Assembly (NCBI GenBank): GCA_026417715.1
Contig: JAOACU010000086.1
Span: forward strand, 1 to 10,359
Length of the DNA: 10,359 bases
Source of the DNA: Anaerolineae bacterium
GTDB taxonomy: Bacteria; Chloroflexota; Anaerolineae; UBA4142
Direction of reading: 5' to 3'
This document shows, piece by piece, positions 1-5,948 of this stretch. The position numbers and the translations under genes were made by a program. A model generated the notes under the pieces. The model ran no database searches and was not told the DNA's origin. It saw nothing but the letters and a program-made list of their open reading frames with translations. The first letter of the stretch is position 1. Every line of letters starts with the position of its first letter.

Positions 1-784
1 CACGGGACCTGAACTCGTGCAATTGATGCAAAAGCAAGCCGAAAGATTTGGCGCGCGCATTGAAATAGATGCCGTCGTCGAAGTGAATTTGCGTATCCAT
101 CCTTTTCAACTGAAAACGCAAAACGGTATGCAGTACGAGACCAAAGCGTTGATTATCGCAACGGGTGCCTCACCGCGCCGTTTGAATGTGCCGGGCGAAC
201 GTGAGTTGACGGGGCGTGGTGTGTCGTACTGCGCCACGTGCGATGGCTTTTTCTTCCGCGAAAAGGAAATTGCCGTCGTTGGTGGCGGCGATAGTGCGTT
301 GCAAGAAGGTCTGTTCCTCACCAAGTTTGCTAGCAAGGTGCACATCATCCACCGCCGCGATCAACTGCGCGCGCAAAAAATCTTGCAGGATCGCGCGCGC
401 GCCAATCCCAAAATCAATTTCGTGTGGAATACCGTCGTGAAGGAAATTCGCGGGAGCGGTAAGGTTGAATCGCTCTTGTTGGAGAACACGCAAACGCGCG
501 CCCAAACTGAATTTCCCGTGCAAGGTATTTTCGTTTACATCGGGCACATTCCCAACACCAGTTTGTTCAAGGGACAGTTGGAGATGGATGAGGAAGGTTA
601 CATCAAGGTCAACGAACGTTTACACACCAATATTCCTGGCGTGTTCGCGGCTGGTGAGGCGCACGATCGCGTGTTCCGTCAAGCCGTTGTTAGCGCGGGC
701 TTTGGCACGATGGCAGAGTTGGAAGCGGAGAAATGGTTAGCGGAGTGGGAGCATCGGCAGAAGGCAGTTGGCGGGAAGCAGTAG
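1..784 (+). CDS. trxB: Thioredoxin reductase, 3' part (5' end outside window)
   Basis: Flavoprotein that passes electrons from NADPH to thioredoxin in the cytoplasm. About 260 residues are visible. The frame is open to the window edge (codons start at position 2) and the first residues, TGPELV, match an internal family segment, so the GTG at 17 is not a start; roughly 60-70 N-terminal residues with the first FAD-binding motif are missing. Seen in order: the redox-active CATCDG (CxxC) near 229-246, the NADP-binding VVGGGDSA, the 2'-phosphate-binding HRRD..R, and the C-terminal FAD segment GVFAAGE followed by FRQAV. The FAD segment has Glu where most family members have Asp. The last residues (about QKAVGGKQ) and the TAG stop lie in a 7-bp repeat array, so the tail is probably not ancestral. 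A terminator follows at 889-921. A ferredoxin- or flavodoxin-dependent relative is less likely because the NADPH motifs are intact. Confidence 0.93.
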   Translation, partial: TGPELVQLMQKQAERFGARIEIDAVVEVNLRIHPFQLKTQNGMQYETKALIIATGASPRRLNVPGERELTGRGVSYCATCDGFFFREKEIAVVGGGDSALQEGLFLTKFASKVHIIHRRDQLRAQKILQDRARANPKINFVWNTVVKEIRGSGKVESLLLENTQTRAQTEFPVQGIFVYIGHIPNTSLFKGQLEMDEEGYIKVNERLHTNIPGVFAAGEAHDRVFRQAVVSAGFGTMAELEAEKWLAEWEHRQKAVGGKQ

Positions 785-885
785 GCGGATAGCAGTAGGC
801 AGTAGGCAGGAGGCGGGAGGCAATACGAAATACGCAGTATTCAGTATTCAGTGTTCAGATACGAAATACGCAGTATGCAGTAATT
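753..885. repeat. Heptanucleotide (7-bp) degenerate tandem array
   Basis: Reading in steps of 7 from 753 gives ten units close to GTAGGCA (for example GAAGGCA 760-766, GTAGGCG 781-787, GTAGGCA 795-801 and 802-808, GGAGGCG 809-815, GGAGGCA 816-822). Six further units drift to another sequence (ATACGAA, ATACGCA, GTATTCA twice, GTGTTCA, GATACGA; 823-864), and a shifted tail reaches about 885. An exact 18-bp direct repeat, 823-840 and 859-876, lies inside it. The array covers the last ten or so trxB codons, including the stop, then the non-coding gap. It resembles in design the short tandemly repeated repetitive sequences described in cyanobacteria; function unknown. Confidence 0.8.
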
Positions 886-888
886 CAG

Positions 889-921
889 CCTCGCGCGACA
901 ACGTAACCCGCGAGGTTTTTT
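889..921 (+). terminator. Rho-independent terminator after trxB
   Basis: CCTCGCG (889-895) pairs perfectly with CGCGAGG (909-915) over a 13-nt loop and is followed at once by six T (916-921). It is oriented to stop rightward transcription from trxB. The T-tract overlaps the last bases of the convergent response-regulator gene (stop codon 920-922). Confidence 0.85.
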
Positions 922-1582
922 ATTCTTCCACTTCGATCAACCCTTTGCGAATCGCATACTTGACGAGTTCGGTGCGGCTGTGGAGGTTGAGTTTGCTCAT
1001 AATGTTCGCGCGATGCCGTTCGACGGTCTTGACACTGATGGTCAAACGTTCGGCGATTTCCTGATTCGTCAGACCATCGGCAATCAGTTTCAACACTTCT
1101 TGTTCGCGTTCGGTCAAACCATCGAGCGCGGCGCGATCATCGTTTTCGCGCGCGCGCCCCAAATAATCTTGCACCAGCGATTTAGCCAACGATGGATACA
1201 AAAACACACCGCCTTCGTGCACCGTGCGAATCGCGCTCACCAAATCGGTGGGCGCGGCTTTTTTGGGCACGTACCCCGATGCGCCGGCTTGCAACATTCT
1301 GAAAAAGTACTCGTCACTCTCGTGCATCGTTAGCGCAAGTACTGCCGTCTGTGGCAACGCGCGCTTGATTTGTTGCGTCGCCTGAAAACCATCCACATCG
1401 GGAAGCGAAATATCCATCAGCACCACATCGGGTTGCAATTCGCGCGCCCGCGCAACCGCTTCGCGTCCGTTCGATGCCTCCGCCACGATTTCGATGTCGG
1501 GTTGGGTTTGCAACAGCATCCGCAAACCCGCGCGCACGATTTCGTGATCATCCACCATCAACAAACGAATTTTATTCGACAC
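920..1582 (-). CDS. NarL/LuxR-family response regulator
   Basis: DNA-binding response regulator of 220 residues, probably phosphorylated by the kinase encoded just upstream. The receiver domain covers about residues 5-122: acidic pair D11-D12, phospho-acceptor D57 in MDISLPDVDG, T85 and K107. A linker leads to a LuxR-type helix-turn-helix at about 156-217, starting LTEREQEVL and containing the recognition-helix segment SVKTVERHR. This is the full two-domain plan of the NarL/DegU/LiaR group. The start is GTG at 1580-1582, supported by AGGGAGG at 1588-1594 with a 5-nt spacer. The start lies 11 nt inside the kinase gene, so translation is probably coupled and the two proteins form one two-component system. 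Target genes and signal cannot be told from sequence. The 3' end abuts the trxB terminator. Confidence 0.95.
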   Translation of the reverse strand: MSNKIRLLMVDDHEIVRAGLRMLLQTQPDIEIVAEASNGREAVARARELQPDVVLMDISLPDVDGFQATQQIKRALPQTAVLALTMHESDEYFFRMLQAGASGYVPKKAAPTDLVSAIRTVHEGGVFLYPSLAKSLVQDYLGRARENDDRAALDGLTEREQEVLKLIADGLTNQEIAERLTISVKTVERHRANIMSKLNLHSRTELVKYAIRKGLIEVEE

Positions 1583-3533
1583 CGCTGCCTCCCTGACTCA
1601 CGTCGGGCTGAGCACCCAGCGGAATTTCGACGACGAGCCGCGTGCCTTGCCCCGGTGCCGAATCCACACGCAACTTGCCGCCGACGAGTGCGACGCGTTC
1701 TTGAATACCCAGCAAGCCCCAGGCGCGTTGTTCGGCGCGCGCGCTCAACACACGATTGACATCAAAGCCGCGCCCATCGTCCTCTATGACCAAACGCGCG
1801 AGCGCGTCCACAAATTCCAAACGCACGATGGCGCGCGTCGCGCGCGCGTGACGCCCCACATTGTTCAATCCCTCTTGCGCGATGCGAAAGAGCACTGTCT
1901 CGACTTGTGGCGCCAGGCGCGCTCTCGTCCCCACTACTTGGAATTCGACGTTGAGATGCGTACGTTCCTTGAATCGCTCGACGAACCAACGCAACGCCGC
2001 CACCAAGCCCAAATCGTCGAGGAGCGTCGGACGCAAATCGGAGACGAATTGACGCAAGCCCTCGATTGCGTGCATCGTGATATTTTTCAGTTCAGCAACC
2101 TGATACTGAGCACGCTCGGGGTCTTGCAGAATCGTTTGTTCGACTCCTCCCAGTCCAGCGGCAAGTGCTGTGAGCAACTGTCCCGTCTCATCGTGTAATT
2201 CGCGCGCGATGCGTTTGCGTTCCTCCTCTTGCGCGGCGATCGCGCGTTCGAGTAACTGCCCGCGTAATTTTTCCTTCTCCTGTAACTCCGAGTAGAGGCG
2301 CGCGTTCTCTAGTGCAATGCCAAGTTGTTGTGCCAGAGTTTGAATGACCGTATAGTTGGCAAATGCCTGTTGGTGTGCCAAGCACAACACACCGATAATT
2401 TTATTGCGCGCCATCAACGGCACCGAAACAAACGCCAACCCCGAAACCGGTTCGTGTTCGTACGCCGTCTCGCAGGTCTCGAACGCGCGGCGCGCCGCAT
2501 AACGCGAACACTCGATTTGGGGAAGCGTCAACTCGTACCCTTGACGCACACGGCGCGAGAAAATCTTCAACTCTCCAGTGGCAGAATCGTAGAGATACAC
2601 AGTTGCCCCAACGATGGCATCGAGTCCAGCCAAGATTTGGTGAATAAAGTCGTTCACCAGTTGATGCATATCCAGCGATGTGCCCAACAAGCGGCACGTT
2701 TCAAACATCACCGAGAGTTCGCGCGTGGCTTGTTCCTGCGCTTCAAAGCGCGCGCGTTGCGCGGCTTCCAAACGCCGCGCGTACTCCACCTCGAACACGC
2801 GCAGAGAGCGGATGACAAAAAACGCGAGCGCAAGAATGGCAACCACGCGGAATATTTCCACTGGCAAGCCCATCACGCGCGCGAAGGAATCGGCATTGAG
2901 AAGGTTGGCTGGAAAAATCGGCACGGTGACATCAATCACTTGATCGAGGAGGCAGTACCATCCGATTGCCAACGCCGCGCCTACCAAGTCGCGCCCAAAC
3001 TGTGGTAGATTCTCTTGCAAGAACGCGCGACGTTGCGCTAGAAAAGCAATCACTGTGAGTACCGAAGCAGGAATGCCGAGCGCGTAATTCGTCCACCACA
3101 TCAGGAGGGCTGGCGTAGGCAAGTGTGGCAGGGCGCGTAAGAACATTGCCAAGAGAATTGCTAGGTAGATGAAAATCACGAGCGCATAGACACGCCGCAA
3201 CGATTGCTTGGACTGGGGCAACAATCGAATCAGCAAACGCGCGCCGAATTCGAGTAGCAGGAAGAACGAGAGGGCTTTCCATCCTAACCGAAACATCCCT
3301 AGCCACAGAGTGTCTTGAGGCAAGCCGGGCAGATACGCTGCCATCTCCTCGAACATCTCCGCCCACTCGTTGATGGCATGCGTGATTCCGAACGCGGCAA
3401 GAAACGGCAAGGCGTGTAAGAAACGCGATTGCGACGCGCGCCCTGTCTCCAACGCAACGGCAACGCCCATTACGAAATGCGCCAAACCATAAACAAAGTA
3501 AACAAAAACCAGCGCGCCAATCGGTTCGTCCAT
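1572..3533 (-). CDS. Membrane sensor histidine kinase (7TM-GAF-HisKA_3-HATPase)
   Basis: Sensor kinase of 653 residues. The N-terminal third (about 5-245) has some seven hydrophobic segments, ending near FRVVAILALAFFVIRSLRV. A short charged coil leads to a GAF domain (about 270-410), then the dimerisation/phospho-acceptor helix with RIARELHDETGQ (H at about 447), and a C-terminal ATPase domain: N-box QEGLNN (about 553-558), DDGRGF (about 585-590) and a GLLGI...G.G lid segment (from 606). This is the NarX/DegS/LiaS type (HPK7-like, HisKA_3), which fits the NarL-type regulator that overlaps its 3' end by 11 nt. ATG start at 3531-3533; a GAGG at 3545-3548 lies inside the last codons of pyrG, so translation may be coupled to pyrG. 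The signal is unknown; the membrane domain could sense a small molecule or the membrane state, and the GAF domain could bind a ligand. Confidence 0.93.
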   Translation of the reverse strand: MDEPIGALVFVYFVYGLAHFVMGVAVALETGRASQSRFLHALPFLAAFGITHAINEWAEMFEEMAAYLPGLPQDTLWLGMFRLGWKALSFFLLLEFGARLLIRLLPQSKQSLRRVYALVIFIYLAILLAMFLRALPHLPTPALLMWWTNYALGIPASVLTVIAFLAQRRAFLQENLPQFGRDLVGAALAIGWYCLLDQVIDVTVPIFPANLLNADSFARVMGLPVEIFRVVAILALAFFVIRSLRVFEVEYARRLEAAQRARFEAQEQATRELSVMFETCRLLGTSLDMHQLVNDFIHQILAGLDAIVGATVYLYDSATGELKIFSRRVRQGYELTLPQIECSRYAARRAFETCETAYEHEPVSGLAFVSVPLMARNKIIGVLCLAHQQAFANYTVIQTLAQQLGIALENARLYSELQEKEKLRGQLLERAIAAQEEERKRIARELHDETGQLLTALAAGLGGVEQTILQDPERAQYQVAELKNITMHAIEGLRQFVSDLRPTLLDDLGLVAALRWFVERFKERTHLNVEFQVVGTRARLAPQVETVLFRIAQEGLNNVGRHARATRAIVRLEFVDALARLVIEDDGRGFDVNRVLSARAEQRAWGLLGIQERVALVGGKLRVDSAPGQGTRLVVEIPLGAQPDVSQGGSGVE

Positions 3534-3539
3534 ACAATA

Positions 3540-5153
3540 CTATACCTCACGCGCGGCGCGCCGCTGAATCGCCGCGCCGATAAAGTCGCGGAATAAAGGA
3601 TGCGGACGATCGGGACGCGATTTGAATTCGGGATGAAATTGCGAACCAAGCATAAACGGATGTTCGCGCAGTTCCGCAACCTCGACGAGCATCCCATCGG
3701 GCGACAAACCGCTGTAGATCATTCCGGCTTGCGCTAGCAGATCGCGAAACGCGTTGTTGAACTCGAAACGATGCCGATGCCGTTCGTACACCAACGATTC
3801 GCCATACGCGCGCGCGGCAAGCGTATCGGGTAGCAGTTGGCATGGATAACGACCCAAGCGCATCGTGCCGCCCAAATCGGAAATGCCACGCTGGTCGGGC
3901 ATCAGGTCAATCACGGGGTAACGCGTCGAGGGGTTGAACTCGGTGGAGTTGGGTTCGTCGCTTTCAAGTGCGTGGCGCGCCAGTTCGATGCACATCACTT
4001 GCATTCCCAAACAGAGTCCCAAGTACGGCACGCGTTGTGTGCGCGCGTAACGCGCCGCCAAAATCATTCCTTCGATGCCACGTTCACCAAATCCGCCGGG
4101 CACCAAAATTCCGTCCGCGCGTTCCAATCGCTCGAACGATTTGTTGCGCTCCAAATCTTCGGACAAAATCCAATCAATCTCCACGTTGCGCTGATGATAC
4201 AAACCAGCGTGATACAGGGCTTCGCGGACGCTGATGTACGCATCGGGCAACTCGACATACTTGCCGACAATCGCGATGCGCACACTTGCTTTGGGCATTT
4301 GGATTCGCGCGACCAAATCGTGCCACGCCATCAGGTCGGGTTCGCGCGCGGGCAGACCCAAGCGTTCGACGACGAGTTGACCCAAGCCGAATTCTTCCAG
4401 AATCAACGGCACTTGGTAGATGCTCGATGCGGTGACCAGCGGCACGACCCCGCGCTTGTCCACATCGGTAAAGAGCGCGATCTTGTCGCGCACACCGCTA
4501 TCAATCGGATAGTCGGAGCGACACACGATGACATCGGGTTGGATACCGATGGCGCGCAATTCTTTGACGCTGTGTTGTGTCGGCTTGGTTTTGAGTTCGC
4601 CCGTCGAACCGATGTGCGGCAACAAGGTGACGTGGATGTACATCACATTGTCGCGTCCCACATCCTTACGCATCTGCCGAATCGCTTCGAGGAACGGCAA
4701 TCCTTCGATGTCGCCCACTGTCCCACCGACTTCGACGATGAGCACTTCGGCGTTGGTTTCGCGCGCGGCAAGCCCGATACGTCGTTTGATTTCGTTGGTG
4801 ATGTGTGGCACCACTTGGACAGTGCCGCCTAAAAAATCGCCGCGCCGTTCTTTGGCAATCACTTCGGCGTACACCTGTCCTGTGGTCACGTTCGACGCGC
4901 GCGTCAGATTCTCGTCAATGAAACGCTCGTAATGTCCAAGATCGAGATCAGTTTCCGCGCCGTCTTCGGTGACGAACACTTCGCCGTGCTGATACGGCGA
5001 CATTGTGCCGGGGTCAACGTTGATGTACGGATCGAGTTTTTGGACGGAGACGCGCATGCCGCGCGCTTTGAGGAGACGTCCAATCGAGGCAACGGTCACG
5101 CCTTTGCCGACGGATGAGACGACACCACCGGTGCAAAAAATGAATTTAGGCAC
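3540..5153 (-). CDS. pyrG: CTP synthase (glutamine-hydrolysing)
   Basis: Makes CTP from UTP, ATP and glutamine, the last step of pyrimidine nucleotide synthesis, in the cytoplasm. 537 residues, a normal full length. The N-terminal amidoligase domain has the P-loop GGVVSSVGKG (9-18), KLDPYINVDPGTMSP, the metal/UTP region TDLDLGHYERF, EVGGTVGDIE, and STGELKTKPTQHSV. The class I glutaminase domain has GLCLGMQ (nucleophile C381) and SQFHPEF (H507, E509), so the triad is complete. The start is GTG at 5151-5153, preceded by a near-perfect GGAGGTGAT; an ATG at 5153-5155 is out of frame. It is followed 6 nt later by the histidine kinase, an uncommon partner. A hairpin with a T-tract ends only about 25 nt upstream of the start, so expression must pass it or begin from a promoter overlapping it. 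Confidence 0.98.
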   Translation of the reverse strand: MPKFIFCTGGVVSSVGKGVTVASIGRLLKARGMRVSVQKLDPYINVDPGTMSPYQHGEVFVTEDGAETDLDLGHYERFIDENLTRASNVTTGQVYAEVIAKERRGDFLGGTVQVVPHITNEIKRRIGLAARETNAEVLIVEVGGTVGDIEGLPFLEAIRQMRKDVGRDNVMYIHVTLLPHIGSTGELKTKPTQHSVKELRAIGIQPDVIVCRSDYPIDSGVRDKIALFTDVDKRGVVPLVTASSIYQVPLILEEFGLGQLVVERLGLPAREPDLMAWHDLVARIQMPKASVRIAIVGKYVELPDAYISVREALYHAGLYHQRNVEIDWILSEDLERNKSFERLERADGILVPGGFGERGIEGMILAARYARTQRVPYLGLCLGMQVMCIELARHALESDEPNSTEFNPSTRYPVIDLMPDQRGISDLGGTMRLGRYPCQLLPDTLAARAYGESLVYERHRHRFEFNNAFRDLLAQAGMIYSGLSPDGMLVEVAELREHPFMLGSQFHPEFKSRPDRPHPLFRDFIGAAIQRRAAREV

Positions 5154-5162
5154 ATCACCTCC
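5154..5162 (-). promoter_or_regulatory. Strong Shine-Dalgarno of pyrG
   Basis: On the minus strand GGAGGTGAT directly precedes the GTG start codon at 5153. It matches the anti-SD complement over about eight bases. It decides for the GTG start over the out-of-frame ATG that overlaps it at 5153-5155. Confidence 0.75.
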
Positions 5163-5174
5163 ACAAGGTCATAA

Positions 5175-5211
5175 CAACAAAAACACGGGGCGTGAACGCG
5201 CTCCGTGTTTT
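5175..5211 (-). terminator. Hairpin with T-tract between roadblock gene and pyrG
   Basis: Read on the minus strand, AAAACACGGAGCG (5199-5211) pairs over 13 bp, with one G-U, to 5180-5192. A 6-nt loop lies between, and TTTTTGTTGTT follows on the 3' side. It has the form of a rho-independent terminator for the roadblock gene, whose stop codon is 36 nt upstream. Because only about 25 nt separate it from the pyrG start, it may instead be a leader attenuator of pyrG. Confidence 0.75.
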
Positions 5212-5247
5212 GTCAGCCAGATAGTTTTCGATGAACCGTCTGCCGCG

Positions 5248-5622
5248 TTAAATCATTGCGGAGATGTCGGCGGCGGCTTTTTTCATATCGTACAAAATCA
5301 AACCTAGTTTGGCTTCTTTACGTGCAAGCACCGTAAGCACGGCTTCTTCTCCTGCTGCCATCAGGACGACATAGCCGTTTTCACCGTGAATGTACACTTG
5401 ATCAAGCACCCCACGTCGCAATTCGTTCGCGATACGATCGCCAAGCGAAAGCATCGCGGCGGACATTGCCGAGACGCGGTCTTCTTCTACGCCTGCCGGT
5501 AAATCGGAGGCGACGATCAATCCATCCGCACTCACTACAGCGGAGGCTTCGACATCAGGAATCGAAGCGCGGAAATCGCGAAGGCGTGCAACCAAACGTT
5601 CCGAACGGGATTTTTGATCCAT
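5248..5622 (-). CDS. Roadblock/LC7 domain protein
   Basis: Small soluble protein of 124 residues made of one roadblock/LC7 fold. Seen: an amphipathic N-terminal helix, then VEASAVVSADGLIVASDLP (strand-turn-strand with the DG typical of the family), a central helix around MSAAMLSLGDRIANEL, the paired strands QVYIHGENGYVVLMAAG and EAVLTVLAR, and a C-terminal helix ending in SAMI. Such proteins (MglB-like) usually dimerise and act on, or scaffold, small Ras-like GTPases of the MglA type in polarity, gliding or vesicle-like processes. No GTPase gene is in the window, so the partner is unknown. ATG at 5620-5622 with GAGGAG 7 nt upstream (5630-5635). It has its own strong promoter (5669-5697) and a hairpin terminator directly downstream, then pyrG. 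The family call is firm, the role is not. Confidence 0.9.
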   Translation of the reverse strand: MDQKSRSERLVARLRDFRASIPDVEASAVVSADGLIVASDLPAGVEEDRVSAMSAAMLSLGDRIANELRRGVLDQVYIHGENGYVVLMAAGEEAVLTVLARKEAKLGLILYDMKKAAADISAMI

Positions 5623-5668
5623 AGGGAGTCTCCTCGGGCGATCAAATCATTGTGGCTCTACGGTTGCT

Positions 5669-5697
5669 ATGCTATCATAATTTTAACAGACTGTCAA
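5669..5697 (-). promoter_or_regulatory. Sigma-70-type promoter of the roadblock gene
   Basis: On the minus strand TTGACA (5692-5697), a 17-bp spacer and TAGCAT (5669-5674) form a good housekeeping promoter, with a perfect -35 and 4/6 at -10. The spacer is A/T-rich near the -10. Transcription would start near 5662, about 40 nt before the ATG at 5622. Confidence 0.75.
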
Positions 5698-5703
5698 CCA
5701 CAC

Positions 5704-5738
5704 AGTCAGGGGTCAGGGGTGAGGGATCAGGAATCAGA
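5704..5738. repeat. Heptanucleotide array, unit near GGTCAGG
   Basis: Five consecutive 7-bp units: AGTCAGG (5704-5710), GGTCAGG, GGTGAGG, GATCAGG and AATCAGA (5732-5738). It starts 6 bp upstream of the roadblock promoter -35 and ends 3 bp before the MITE-like element. Same period as the arrays at 753-885 and 9825-9901, but a different unit sequence. Confidence 0.75.
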
Positions 5739-5741
5739 TTG

Positions 5742-5885
5742 TGTCACGCTGAGCCCTTCCTTCGCTTCGCTCAGGACAAGTTCCTTCGTCAGGGTAAACT
5801 CCGCCCTTCCTTCGTCAGGGTAAACTCCGCGTCTCGCAAAGTGCTTTGAGAGATTCTTCGCTCCCTACGGTCGCTCAGAATGACA
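5742..5885. mobile_element. MITE-like 144-bp non-coding element
   Basis: The left end TGTCACGCTGAGC (5742-5754) and the reverse complement of the right end, TGTCATTCTGAGC (5873-5885), match at 11 of 13 positions, giving terminal inverted repeats. There is no believable coding capacity inside; the open frames across it carry no recognisable protein. It holds a 24-bp tandem duplication (5781-5830) and a small inner stem, CTGAGC (5749-5754) with GCTCAG (5769-5774). I see no clear target-site duplication. It could also be a REP-type palindromic repeat rather than a transposon derivative. It lies between the divergent roadblock promoter and the 3' end of ppiC. Confidence 0.55.
5781..5830. repeat. 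24-bp exact tandem duplication inside the MITE-like element
   Basis: Positions 5781-5804 and 5807-5830 are identical over 24 bases (starting TTCCTTCGTCAGGG), period 26. Identity stops sharply on both sides, which suggests a recent slippage duplication or a double copy of a core module. Confidence 0.9.
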
Positions 5886-5948
5886 AGTAGCGCCATTGGT
5901 TATTAGGGACAAGCGGAAGCCGTTCGCCCCTCACCACCTTTCCCACCT

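Noticed and set aside
17..19. GTG as the real trxB start
   Set aside because: The frame is open upstream and the upstream residues TGPEL match the family, so the gene continues beyond the window.
753..885. CRISPR array
   Set aside because: Units are 7 bp and contiguous, with no spacers and no cas genes nearby.
768..1064. Open frame across the trxB end, repeat array and response-regulator 3' end
   Set aside because: Composed of the heptad array, the terminator and antisense to a real gene; no SD and no domain.
3837..4832. 331-codon open frame on + strand
   Set aside because: Lies wholly antisense to pyrG, whose motifs are unmistakable; the product is His/Gln/Arg-rich with no family resemblance.
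5614..5849. Two short + strand open frames over the roadblock promoter and MITE-like element
   Set aside because: Cover promoter and repeat DNA; the repeated peptides come from the 24-bp duplication; no SD or homology seen.
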